Source: Chrysaora quinquecirrha (taxonomy: Eukaryota; Cnidaria; Scyphozoa; Semaeostomeae; Pelagiidae). Taken from it: a stretch of DNA of 64,000 bases. The notes beneath the pieces are model-generated. The model was not told where the DNA came from. It made no database searches and was given only the letters and a program-made list of their open reading frames with translations. Within the stretch, counting starts at the first letter, position 1; each line of letters begins with the position of its first letter. Positions 46,363 to 57,607 of this stretch are shown piece after piece. The stretch spans positions 529,879-593,878 of the forward strand of contig JACTAT010000218.1 in assembly GCA_014526335.1 (NCBI GenBank), written 5' to 3'. Made by a program: the position numbers and the translations under genes.

Positions 46363-47036
46363 CTATTTATAACCTTTTTTAGACTTGTAAACCACTAAAG
46401 GAGCTTCATTAGCGAAAATATTAGTACCAAATCTCATATCTTCTCCAATCGATTGTGTGAAATCACAAAGTAAGTAGCCGCACATTCTTGCTGTTGCATC
46501 ATTGTAAATGTCAAGGAATGTTTTTGAAGATGTGGGCACAATTTGTCGCGCAAGAAATCTAATTTGACTTCTATCACGAGCATTCTTGAAAAATACTTGA
46601 TATTGAGTATTGAGAGCTAAATTTTTCATTTCTGTTCCTCTTGGAAAAGGGTTTTGCATCATAACAATGACGTTGATGTTTAAATGAGAACTTCCTCTTG
46701 TGAACAATTTTCCCAAATCTTTAAAGTTGGCAATTTCATGCATTAAATCATTGACAACAATAGTTAATCTTTTGTCGGATCTTTCGATTTCTTTGTACAA
46801 GTTTTCAGGTAGCTCAGTAAAAATCTACAATTCCCGTTAAAACTTTTTTTAACATGCTCAAACAATTCCAGTTGATTTGTTCCTAAGATCCACATAAGAT
46901 TGGGATATTGTCTGCCATTATCAATTATATTGTTATAATTTTTCAACAGATTTTCCACCCAAGTCCCTTTGCCGCTTCCGCTTACTCCAGATAAAATCAA
47001 AGAAAAAGGTGCTTTAAATCTCAAATCGTAACTCAT
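46363..47036 (-). pseudogene. A32/FtsK-like DNA packaging ATPase, one frameshift
   Basis: ATG 47034-47036. Walker A SGVSGSGKGTW lies near residue 15-25, LMWILGT in the next strand, Walker B-like RLTIVVNDLMHE near residue 95, then MMQNPF and the end KSKKGYK. Two open pieces (47036-46764 and 46800-46363) are offset by a one-base shift near 46800. The length (about 225 residues) fits Polinton packaging ATPases, which load DNA into preformed capsids. Its tail matches the fragment at 600-777 in Polinton 1. Confidence 0.85.
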
Positions 47037-47170
47037 ATTTATAACAATATCTTAACATCTCATACAACAGGTAACATCTATTTATAACAAATTCTTAACA
47101 TCTAGCTCTAACATCAAAATAATATCTATTAAATCTAATTTTGAACATCTCATAAATAACAACGTTCAGT

Positions 47171-47580
47171 CTAGACAAATGCGATGATTAAATTGTTTAT
47201 TATTTGTTTTAATAATTGCAGCAGATATATCGTTGTCGAGAGACTTGGATGAGATAATTCATCATACAGGTTTTCAACTCTGGATTTGATTATTTGATTC
47301 AGACGACCATTCTTCTTCTTCAGCTCATCAATCATTGATGTCTTGAATGATTCTTTCCCTTCAGCCAGCATGTCGGAGTTGACATAACTAATGTGAAATG
47401 TTAGAAATCTGAAAGTATTATGAACCATACAATCTCGCTTGTGGTCAGAAGCATCAATTTGTTTTGTCTCTGTAGTTGCAGACTTTTCACAATACTTTTT
47501 TGCTTTGCAGAAAATACATTTCAGGAGAACTTCCGCGTATGCTTCTTGCCCTTGACCTTCGACGTCTGGATGTTTTTGTT
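47171..47580 (-). pseudogene. Unrecognised Polinton 2 ORF with Cys/His cluster, 5' part unclear
   Basis: One minus-strand frame is open from about 47580 to the stop at 47171. It holds CIFCKAKKYC, then HKRDCMVH, a possible zinc site, and a helical Lys-rich C-terminal part (IDELKKKNGRLNQII). No clear ATG at the head; the Rep array begins just beyond (47622). It occupies the place upstream of the ATPase, where Polinton 1 has different ORFs. Function unknown. Confidence 0.4.
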
Positions 47581-47837
47581 TCGTTTTCTTTGTTTTTTTT
47601 CATCATCAATCGCTGGTCTACAATCATGGCCATAAATTATGAGACAAAGTGCGAGAAAATGAAATCTTCCACCCCTTCCCCCCATTTTCAATGTTGGAGA
47701 CACAGCAAGAGTGTGGCAAGTGTACTCATGTTACCAATTCTTCAACACTGAATAAGGGGAGAGGGGGACGTGGTTTTACGTTTGTGTTTACGTTTGATTT
47801 GTCTCAAAATATTTTGTCAACATGGAATAATGATTGT

Positions 47838-49168
47838 ACACGTTCAGGACGGAGACAGTACCTTATCACGTACTCGCAAGTTGATGAAGTGAAATTCCCA
47901 ACAAGAGAGAGTTTTGGTTGTATGCTGGAGAGTGAATTCAACTCTGGTAAATCTGTAGTTAAAGTGGAGCAATGGGCCTGTTGTCGGGAACCACACGAGA
48001 AAGGTGGATTTCACTACCACTGTGCTCTGAAAATGACAGGGAACAAAAAGTGGCTAGCTGTGAAGGAAAACATCACAAAAAGTATGGTATAGTTGTGAAC
48101 TTTAGCGATAGCCATGACCACTATGTCAGTGCATATAGATACGTGACGAAAGAAGATCAGAATGTTGCTCATAGTAAAGGCCATAAAAACTTGGCTGATG
48201 CGAGATCTCCAAAAACAAAACATTCAATTGCTGGTAACCAGGCCGCTGGAAAGAAAAGAAAGCTATCTTTGTCAGGTGGAAATCAAAACAAAGTATCAGT
48301 AGTACCCAAGAAGAAAAAACGACGTCTCAGTAACTCCGAAGTAGCAGATTTCATCCGAAAACACAACATCACAACATACACGTCCTTGTTTGCCACTGCT
48401 GAGGAAAGAAAAGAAGAAGGAGAAAATGATATAGCCGAATTTGTTTTGTCCCATCAAGAAAAGCATACAAGGGAGCTGATCAGCAAGGCATGGGTTATGA
48501 AAGGGGCACCAAGCAAATTGCAGAGAGAAAAAATATCTCGAATTACAGAAGTTCAAAATGCCTTGGAAGGAGAATGCGTTCTTGGTTGCAACAAAACCTG
48601 GTTACAGTGATCCTTAGAGGTTCTCAACTTCAACAATGTGGACCCACAAGTCTATGCTTTAAGCTTGCGAGATATCTTGGTGAATGGAAGAGGTAAGTTC
48701 CGAAATCTAATCCTTCTTGGCCCTGCAATTTGTGGGAAAACTTTTATGTTAAAGCCACTGAAAAGTATCTTCCGTGAAAAAGTCTTTGAAAACCCATCTA
48801 ATGATAAGTTTGGCTGGATTGGTGCAGAGAATGCAAGCATAATAATTCTACAAGACTTCCGCTGGAACAAGGATTCTATTACATGGAAGGATTTGCTGCT
48901 TCTTCTGGAGGAGGAAACTGTTAAGCTGCCAGCAACCAAAAATTTATATTCAGGCGATGTGGTCATTGACAGTGATGTTGCAATATTCGCCACAAGCAAA
49001 GCACCGGTCACATACAGAGGTCCCTACAATACAACTGACCAAGCTGAAGACGCAATGATGAAGGTACGTTGGAATGTCATCAACTTCACCTATCAATTTT
49101 CTGAAAAGAATCAGAAAACTGCTCTGCCTTGCGGTCGATGCTTTGCTGAATTGGCATTGCTTAACTAA
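47838..49168 (+). pseudogene. Rep, array unit 2, N-terminal truncation
   Basis: Similarity begins at the SGRRQYLITYSQ region; the first about 17 residues and the upstream region were deleted. One base is missing in an A-run near 48078 (frameshift), and TGA at 48608-48610 replaces a Cys codon. Motifs kept: HYH, YVTK (Tyr kept), Walker A GPAICGKT, Walker B IIILQDF. It lacks the insertion and stop shared by units 3 and 4, so it represents an earlier state. Confidence 0.85.
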
Positions 49169-49236
49169 TCAACTTTACCACAATATAATGTTATGATATG
49201 ATTGGAGAATTAGCAAGTTATATGCAACCTACATGT

Positions 49237-49460
49237 ACATGTAACCACATGTAACCAAACATGTTTCCACACAAGTTCCCACCAGTTTATTAAGATTTTC
49301 TATATATTTTCACATGTTACCACATGTTACCAAACTTTTAAAAAATATATTTTTTATAAATAAGTGGTAACATGTGGTAACATGTGAAAATATATAGAAA
49401 GTCTTAATAAACTGGTGGGAACATGTGTGGAAACATGTTTGGTTACACGTGGTAACATGT
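49237..49460. repeat. Long palindrome, unit 2
   Basis: Arms 49239-49332 and 49365-49458 (about 94 bases, few mismatches) enclose a 32-base AT-rich loop. Both arms carry repeated ACATGT and GTTACC words. It lies downstream of Rep, between the convergent genes. Confidence 0.9.
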
Positions 49461-49586
49461 TGCTGCTTTGTATAACTTCTGTGTTTTGTTAAACTTTGAT
49501 AAATAACTAGCATGAATCAGATAAAGAAATACCAGCACCACCTATGTAGAAGCATCTCTGTCTTTCAGGTCATCTTTTCCTCCTCT

Positions 49587-49750
49587 GCACCCCCAACCGG
49601 CAGCCCTCACAAGGATTGGCAAGGCCAAAATGAAATGCTAATCCCTTGAAATGAGGGTGGTGGTACCTCCCCGGACGGCTGTGACAGGAATTACAGCCAC
49701 GCATCCCTGGCATGAGGGGTATGAATGCAAACCACTACACTGCCTACCAC
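49587..49750 (-). repeat. SINE-like or repeated stretch, unit 2
   Basis: On the minus strand it reads GTAGTGGTTTGC followed about 40 bases later by GGCTGTAATTCC, loosely like the A and B boxes of a tRNA-derived SINE. Present in all three full units. Weak call. Confidence 0.25.
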
Positions 49751-49930
49751 CTACAAAATGCAGTTAACAATATGACGTGACCTGCAAAACATTTTACCTC
49801 CAAATTGGTGGACCTGGTTAAATCGTAATGAGAGATATATGTAAACATTGTCTAACCCCCTTAAGTACTTAATTTGCATACCTTTAGCTTTCATTACCAT
49901 GCTTATTCTCTTATCCATTGTCTCGATTAA

Positions 49931-50942
49931 TCAGTCGATTTCTTCACTCGGATACTCCATCATAGTTTTCTTTACAAGCTCTGAGAACTGTTCGCATGTT
50001 TCTTTCCGGATATCATTTGCCAAAGCTTGCTCTCTTAGTTTCTGTGTAACAGAGTTGAAGAAATTCTTAATTGGATTTAAATCTGGTGACCTTGCAGGAA
50101 TCTTTAATACTTTAGCTCCAATTGAATGCAGTGCATCTCTGGCCTTTTTACTATTCTGCCGTGGACAACCATCTTGCAAAACTCTTTTCCCTTTTGGATC
50201 AATACTTTTTTGGAAAGCTGGTGGAAAAGCAGAATGAATCATATCGGCCATTTTCCGACCATTAATTGCTCCAGAATATTGCTCACATAGAACAACACCA
50301 TTGTGATATGATATTCCAACCATGAAATTTACATTAACTGCACCCTCTTTGCTCCCTTTTGCTGTGCAACCACGTTTCAAGCCCTCACTTCTCTTCCTCC
50401 ATTCCTCTTGCCTGATCAAGCGGATTGGTTTTGTAAACAAACCCCTTGCCATCCAAATAAAAGGAGATGTGATAACTCCAAAAGTCTTGTCCGATTTTAT
50501 GCCTGCACACCTTCCGACAAAATTTCACTCTTTCCTTTAAGTCTTGCTGCGTCATCAGCCCCTTCTTTCGTGATCGTAGATAAGAGTATCCTTCTTCGTT
50601 CAAAACCCCTCTGACAGTTCGATTTGAAACCTTGCCTTCGACACTTGCTTCGACAGCAATTCGTCGTAATGTAAACGACCCGTGTGTTTCTCGGAGCTTC
50701 GGCACAGAACGCACAATACTCCTTTTAGCTGTGGGTGTTAGCTTGGGAGGCCGACCTTTGTTCAACTTTCTTTTATCATGAGGAACCTCTCCTCCAACAA
50801 CCCTTTTTGCATGCCTGTAGATAGTCGCTTTACTATACTGTGGAAAAATTCTCAACAGCTCTGCACCCGTAACTTCAGCATTCTAATACAAGGCAGCGAT
50901 TTCTGCTGATTGCCTCAGGGGAACTTGTTGTCGTCTCGCCAT
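49931..50942 (-). pseudogene. Tc1/mariner DD34E transposase, unit 2
   Basis: ATG 50940-50942 (MARRQQVPL). An N-terminal paired-type helix-turn-helix with GRPPKLTP (AT-hook-like) is followed by the DDE core: FYLDGKGF (first Asp), VLQDGCPRQNS (second Asp), SPDLNPIKNFF where the catalytic Glu is Lys. Two further lesions: TAG near 50885 and the frameshift near 50420 (after NPLDQA) shared by all three units. It would cut and paste DNA at TA sites. Confidence 0.88.
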
Positions 50943-51170
50943 TTTGTAATTACTTTTGTTTGTTGTTTATTTTGATTTGTTTTGCTAATGATGTTGTTGT
51001 TGTTGTTGCTGTTCTTTTCTTGGTAAATAACAGACAGTAATCCGAAAACATTTTCCGTTTTATCTGTGGGTATCTATTTCTATTACAACTGTCAATCTTC
51101 ATCACTTTCGTATGCCTACTGCTACAACATTTCTCACGAAAATTTGTTTAAGTCTAATGAATTTTAAGAT

Positions 51171-51252
51171 GTCTCATTTTTTGAGAAAAAAAAGAGACGC
51201 TTATTTGTTACTTGTGGCGAGTTTTGTAGCGAAAAAAACTACATAGTATTAA
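51171..51252 (+). promoter_or_regulatory. Candidate replication origin, unit 3 5' intergenic region
   Basis: GTCTCATTTTTTGAG at 51171 forms a hairpin with TCTCA/TGAGA and an outer GTCTC/GAGAC pair; 45 bases on, TGTAG/CTACA forms a stem next to TAGTATTAA (51244-51252), one base off the circovirus-type nonanucleotide TAGTATTAC. It lies between divergent transposase and Rep starts, where such origins sit. Also in copy 1 (34610), unit 4 (55083) and unit 5 (58913). Confidence 0.4.
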
Positions 51253-51581
51253 TCCAGGGCTTTGAGTCGAAGTGAAAAAATTGTTTTTGGTCTAAACAAC
51301 ATGGAATAATTAAGCAAAGCATCCGAAATGAATAATCTACACACTTAATACTGAAAATAGTGTTTAATCACTTCTTGAATAAGCTACAGGTACGAATTTT
51401 AGATGATTATCGTTAATTGAGGATCTATGAAATGTTCATTTACTTCATGCTCAATATAAAGTGGACATACATCGCCGTTAGCCTTCCACCCATAATTTAT
51501 GCATGACAAAATGTCTCACTCCCAGACCTCTTGTCAAATTTTGGTGCGAAACGGGTTAATCAAATTTTTTCACAAATACAC

Positions 51582-52977
51582 ATGGTTGTTAGCGATAGTA
51601 GCGATAAGCACAAAATGGATTCGACATTTTCAGATACACGGTCAGGACGGAGACAGTACCTTATCACGTACTCGCAAGTTGATGAAGTGAAATTCCCAAC
51701 AAGAGAGAGTTTTGGTTGTATGCTGGAGAGTGAATTCAACTCTGGTTAATCTGTAGTTAAAGTGCAGCAATGGGCCTGTTGTCGGGAACCACAAGAGAAA
51801 GGTGGATTTCACTACCACTGTGCTCTGAAATTGACAGGGAAGAAAAAAAGGCTAGCTGTGAAGGAAAACATCACAAAAAAGTATGGTATAGTTGTGAACT
51901 TTAGTGATAGCCATGACCACTATGTCAGTGCATATAGATACATGACAAAAGAAGATCAGAATGTTGCTCATAGTAAAGGCCATAAAAACTTGGCTGATGC
52001 GAGATCTCCAAAAAACAAAACATTCAATTGCTGGTAACCAGGCTGCTGGAAAGAAAAGAAAGCTATCTTTGTTAGGTGGAAATCAAAACAAAGTATCAGT
52101 AGTACCCAAGAGGAAAAAACGACGTCTCAGTAACTCGGAAGTAGCAGATTTCATCCGAAAACACAACATCACAACATACACAACATACACGTCCTTGTTT
52201 GCCACTGCTGAGGAAAGAAAAGAAGAAGAAGAAAATGATGTAGCCGAATTTGTTTTGTCCCATCAAGAAAAGCATATAAGAGAGCTGATCAGCAAGGCAT
52301 GGTTTATGAAAGAGGCACCAAGCAAATTGCAGAGAGAAAAAATATCCCGAATTACAGAAGTTCAAAATGCCTTGGAAGGAGAATGCATTCTTGGTTGCAA
52401 CAAAACCTGGTTACAGTGTGCTTTAGAGGTTCTCGACTTCAACAATGTGGACCCACCAGTCTATGCTTCAAGCTTGCGAGATTTCTTTGTGAATTGAAGA
52501 GGGAAGTTCCGAAATCTAATTCTTGTTGGCCCTGCAAATTGTGGGAAAACTTTTATGTTAAAGCTACTGAAAAGTATCTTCCGTGAAAAAGTCTTTGAAA
52601 ACGCATCTAATGATAAGTTTGGCTGGATTGGTGCAGAGAATCCAAGCATAATAATTCTACAAGACTTCCGTTGGAACAAGGATTCTATTACATGGAAGGA
52701 TTTGCTGCTTCTTCTGGAGGGGGAAACTGTTAAGCTGCCAGCACCCTAAGATTTATATTCAGGCGATGTGGTCATTGACAGTGATGTTGCAATATTCGCC
52801 ACAAGCAAAGCACCAGTCACATACAGAGGTCCCTACAATACAACTGACCAAGCTGAAGACGCAATGATGAAGGTACGTTGGAATGTCATCAACTTCACCT
52901 ATCAATTTTCTGAAAAGAATCAGAAAACTGCTCTGCCTTGCGGTCGATGCTTTGCTGAATTGGCATTGCTTAACTAA
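51582..52977 (+). pseudogene. Rep, array unit 3
   Basis: Start ATG 51582. Lesions: TAA at 51747-51749 (Lys codon), one extra A near 52012 (frameshift), TGA at 52495-52497 (Gly codon), TAA at 52747 (Lys codon). HYH, YMTK, GPANCGKT and IIILQDF remain readable. A 9-base in-frame duplication (ACAACATAC) near 52175 is shared with unit 4 but absent from copies 1 and 2. The extra A and the TAA at 52747 are also shared with unit 4. Confidence 0.85.
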
Positions 52978-53040
52978 TCAACTTTACCACAATATAATGT
53001 TATGATATGATTGGAGAATTAGCAAGTTATATGCAACCTA

Positions 53041-53270
53041 CATGTACATGTAACCACATGTAACCAAATATGTTTCCACACATGTTCCCACCAGTTTATT
53101 AAGACTTTCTAAATATTTTCACATGTTACCACATGTTACCAAACTTTTAAAAAAGATATTTTTTATAAATAAGTGGTAACATGTGGTAACATGTGAAAAT
53201 ATATGGAAAGTCTTAATAAACTGGTAGGAACATGTGTGGAAACATGTTTGGTTACACGTGGTAACATGTT
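53041..53270. repeat. Long palindrome, unit 3
   Basis: Same palindrome as in unit 2, arms about 95 bases around an AT-rich loop near 53150-53170. Confidence 0.9.
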
Positions 53271-53417
53271 GCTGCTTTGTATAACTTCTGTGTTTTGTTA
53301 AACTTTGATAAATAACTAGCATGAATCAGATAAAGAAATACCAGCACCACCTATGTAGAAGCATCTCTGTCTTTCAGGTCATGATAAATAGCTTTATTTT
53401 TTATGAATTTTTCTTTT

Positions 53418-53590
53418 TCGTCCTCTGCACCCCCAACCGGCAGCCCTCACAAGGATTGGCAAGGCCAAAATGAAATGCTAATCCCTTGAAATGAGGGTGG
53501 TGGTACCTCCCCGGACGGCTGTGACAGGAATTACAGCCACGCATCCATGGCATGAGGGGTATGAATGCAAACCACTATACTGCCTACCAC
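53418..53590 (-). repeat. SINE-like stretch, unit 3
   Basis: Copy of the stretch at 49587-49750. Confidence 0.25.
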
Positions 53591-53770
53591 CTACAAAATG
53601 CAGTTAACAATATGATGTGACCTGCAAAACATTTTACCTCCAAATTGGTGGATCTGGTTAAATCGTAATGAGAGATATATGTAAACATTGTCTAACCCCC
53701 TTAATTACTTAATTTGCATACCTTTAGCTTTCATTACCATGCTTATACTCTTATGCATTGTCTCGATTAA

Positions 53771-54782
53771 TCAGTCGATTTCTTCACTCGGATACTCCAT
53801 CATAGTTTTCTTTACAAGCTCTGCGAACTGTTCGCATGTTTCTTTCCGGATATCATTTGCCAAAGCTTGCTCTCTTAGTTTCTGTGTAACAGAGTTAAAG
53901 AAATTCTCAATTGGATTTAAATCTGGTGACCTTGCAGGAATCTTTAATACTTTAGCTCCAATTGAATGCAGTGCATCTCTGGCCTTTTTACTATTCTGCC
54001 GTGGACAACCATCTTGCAAAACTCTTTTCCCTTTTGGATCAATACTTTTTTGGAAAGCTGGTTGAAAAGCAGAATGAATCATGTCGGCCATTTTCCGACC
54101 ATTAATTGCTCCAGAATATTGCTCACATAGAACAACACCATTGTGATATGATATTCCAACCATGAAATTTACATTAACTGCACCCTCTTTGCTCCCTTTT
54201 GCTGTGCAACCACGTTTCAAGCCCTCACTTCTCTTCCTCCATTCCTCTTGCCTGATCAAGCGGATTGGTTTTGTAAACAAACCCCTTGCCATCCAAATAA
54301 AAGGAGATGTGATAACTCCAAAAGTCTTGTCCGATTTTATGCCTGCACACCTTCCGACAAAATTTCACTCTTTCTTTTAAGTCTTGCTGCGTCATCAGCC
54401 CCTTCTTTCGTGATCGTAGATAAGAGTATCCTTCTTCGTTGAAAACCCTTCTGACAGTTCGATTTGAAACCTTGCCTTCGACACCTGCTTCGACAGCAAT
54501 TCGTCGTAATGTAAACGGCCCGTGTGTTTCTCGGAGCTTCGGCACAGAACGCACAATACTCCTTTTATCTGTGGGTGTTAGCTTAGGAGGCCGACCTTTG
54601 TTCAACTTTCTTTTATCATGAGGAACCTCTCCTCCAACAACCCTTTTTGCATGCCTGTAGATAGTCGCTTTACTATACTGTGGAAAAATTCTCAACAGCT
54701 CTGCACCCGTAACTTCAGCATTCTGATACAAGGTAGCGATTTCTGCTGAGTGCCTCAGAGGAACTTGTTGTCGTCTCGCCAT
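53771..54782 (-). pseudogene. Tc1/mariner DD34E transposase, unit 3
   Basis: ATG 54780-54782, 185 residues open to the shared frameshift (near 54255), then 173 residues to the stop at 53771. First Asp in FYLDGKGF, second in LQDGCPRQ, Glu in LNPIENFF with 34 residues between second Asp and Glu, the DD34E spacing of Tc1. The catalytic residues are all present; the frameshift is the only lesion I see. It is the best preserved transposase of the array. Confidence 0.9.
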
Positions 54783-55421
54783 TTTGTAATTACTTTTGTT
54801 TGTTGTTTATTTTGATTTGTTTTGCTAATGCTGTTGTTGTTGTTGTTGCTGTTCTTTTCTTGGTAAATAACAGACAGTAATCCGAAAACATTTTCCGTTT
54901 TATCTGTGGGTATCTATTTCTATTACAACTGTCAATCTTCATCACTTTCGTATGCCTACTGCTACAACATTTCTCACGAAAATTTGTTTAAGTCTAATGA
55001 ATTTTAAGATGTCTCATTTTTTGAGAAAAAAAAGAGACGCTTATTTGTTACTTGTGGCGAGTTTTGTAGCGAAAAAACTACATAGTATTAATCCAGGGCT
55101 TTGTGTCGAAGTGAAAAAATTGTTTTTGGTCTAAACAACATGGAATAAATAAGCAAAGCATCCAAAAATGAATAATCTACACACTTATTACTGAAAATAG
55201 TGTTTAAACACTTCTTGAATAAGCTACAGGTACGAATTTTAGATGATTATCGTTAATTGAGGATCTATGAAATGTTCATTTACTTCATGCTCAATATAAA
55301 GTGGACATACATCGCCGGTAGCCTTCCACCCATAATTTATGCATGACAAAATGTCTCACTCCCAGACCTCTTGTCAAATTTTGGTGGAAAACGGGTTAAT
55401 CAAATTTTTTCACAAATACAC

Positions 55422-56816
55422 ATGGTTGTTAGCGATAGTAGCGATAAGCACAAAATGGATTCGACATTATCAGATACACGGTCAGGACGGAGACAGTACC
55501 TTATCACGTACTCGCAAGTTGATGAAGTGAAATTCCCAACAAAAGAGAGTTTTGGTTGTATGCTGGAGAGTGAATTCAACTCTGGTAAATCTGTAGTTAA
55601 AGTGCAGCAATGGGCCTGTTGTCGGGAACCACAAGAGAAAGGTGGATTTCACTACCACTGTGCTCTGAAACTGACAGGGAAGAAAAAGTGGCTAGCTGTG
55701 AAGGAAAACATCACAAAAAAGTATGGTATAGTTGTGAACTTTAGTGATAACCATGACCACTATGTCAGTGCATATAGATACATGACAAAAGAAGATCAGA
55801 ATGTTGCTCATAGTAAAGGCCATAAAAACTTGGCTGATGCGAGATCTCCAAAAAACAAAACATTCAATTGCTAGTAACCAGGCTGCTGGAAAGAAAAGAA
55901 AGCTATCTTTGTTAGGTGGAAATCAAAACAAAGTATCAGTAGTACCCAAGAGGAAAAAACGACGTCTCAGTAACTCGGAAGTAGCAGATTTCATCCGAAA
56001 ACACAACATCACAACATACACAACATACACGTCCTTGTTTGCCACTGCTGAGGAAAGAAAAGAAGAAGAAGAAAATGATGTAGCCGAATTTGTTTTGTCC
56101 CATCAAGAAAAGCATATAAGAGAGCTGATCAGCAAGGCATGGTTTATGAAAGAGGCACCAAGCAAATTGCAGAGAGAAAAAATATCCCGAATTACAGAAG
56201 TTCAAAATGCCTTGGAAGGAGAATGCGTTCTTGGTTGCAACAAACCTGGTTACAGTGTGCTTTAGAGGTTCTCGACTTCAACAATGTGGACCCACCAGTC
56301 TATGCTTCAAGCTTGCGAGATTTCTTGATGAATGGAAGAGGGAAGTTCCGAAATCTAATTCTTGTTGGCCCTGCAAATTGTGGGAAAACTTTTATGTTAA
56401 AGCTACTGAAAAGTATCTTCCGTGAAAAAGTCTTTGAAAACGCATCTAATGATAAGTTTGGCTGGATTGGTGCAGAGAATCCAAGCATAATAATTCTACA
56501 AGACTTCCGTTGGAACAAGGATTCTATTACATGGAAGGATTTGCTGCTTTTTCTGGAGGGGGAAACTGTTAAGCTGCCAGCACCCTAAGATTTATATTCA
56601 GGCGATGTGGTCATTGACAGTGATGTTGCAATATTCGCCACAAGCAAAGCACCAGTCACATACAGAGGTCCCTACAATACAACTGACCAAGCTGAAGACG
56701 CAATGATGAAGGTACGTTGGAATGTCATCAACTTCACCTATCAATTTTCTGAAAAGAATCAGAAAACTGTTCTGCCTTGCGGTCGATGCTTTGCTGAATT
56801 GGCATTGCTTAACTAA
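55422..56816 (+). pseudogene. Rep, array unit 4
   Basis: Start ATG 55422, intact through the HUH and YMTK motifs. Lesions: the extra A (near 55852) and the TAA at 56586-56588, both shared with unit 3, plus one missing A near 56243. The Lys and Gly stops of unit 3 are absent. Walker A GPANCGKT and Walker B are kept. Confidence 0.85.
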
Positions 56817-56880
56817 TCGACTTTACCACAATATAATGTTATGATATGATTGGAGAATTAGCAAGTTATATGCAACCTAC

Positions 56881-57107
56881 ATGTACATGTAACCACATGT
56901 AACCAAACATATTTCCACATGTTCCCACCAGTTTATTAAAATTTTCTATATATTTTCACATGTTAACACATGTTACCAAACTTTTAAAAAAGATATTTTT
57001 TATAAATAAGTGGTAACATGTGGTAACATGTGAAAATATATAGAAAGTCTTAATAAACTGGTGGGAACATGTGTGGAAACATGTTTGGTTACACGTGGTA
57101 ACATGTT
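56881..57107. repeat. Long palindrome, unit 4
   Basis: Third copy of the palindrome, with a small deletion in the left arm (CATATTTCCACATG). Confidence 0.9.
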
Positions 57108-57258
57108 GCTGCTTTGTATAACTTCTGTGTTTTGTTAAACTTTGATAAATAACTAGCATGAATCAGATAAAGAAATACCAGCACCACCTATGTAGAAGCA
57201 TCTCTGTCTTTCAGGTCATGATAAATAGCTTTATTTTTTATGAATTTTTCTTTTTCGT

Positions 57259-57429
57259 CCTCTGCACCCCCAAGCGGCAGCCCTCGCAAGGATTGGCAAG
57301 GCCAAAATGAAATGCTAATCCCTTGAAATGAGGGTGGTGGTACCTCCCCGGACGGCTGTGACAGGAATTACAGCCACGCATCCCTAGCATGAGGGGTATG
57401 AATGCAAACCACTACACGGCCTACCACCT
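57259..57429 (-). repeat. SINE-like stretch, unit 4
   Basis: Copy of the stretch at 49587-49750. Confidence 0.25.
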
Positions 57430-57607
57430 ACAAAATGCAGTTAACAATATGACGTGACCTGCAAAACATTTTACCTCCAAATTGGTGGACCTGGTTAAAT
57501 CGTAATGAGAGATATATGTAAACATTGTCTAACCCCCTTAAGTACTTAATTTGCATACCTTTAGCTTTCATTGCCATGCTTATTCTCTTATCCATTGTCT
57601 CGATTAA

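Larger units (their letters stand above)
37585..47600 (-). mobile_element. Polinton/Maverick element 2, partial, split by a Kolobok
   Basis: Minus-strand genes in the order zinc-finger-like ORF, packaging ATPase, integrase, penton-like gene, small 120-residue-type ORF. This matches the left third of Polinton 1, with closely similar DNA, so the two are related copies. The integrase is interrupted by the complete Kolobok at 39797-46181. Capsid, protease and polymerase genes are missing, lost in the gap or by truncation. Rep elements lie on both sides. Confidence 0.85.
51171..55010. repeat. Array unit 3 (3840 bp)
   Basis: Complete unit from GTCTC marker to the next marker, containing Rep 51582-52977 and transposase 53771-54782. 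Confidence 0.9.

Noticed and set aside
47471..47751. Plus-strand ORFs at the Polinton 2 and Rep array border
   Set aside because: Low-complexity Phe-rich frames crossing an element boundary; the minus frame carries the Cys/His cluster.
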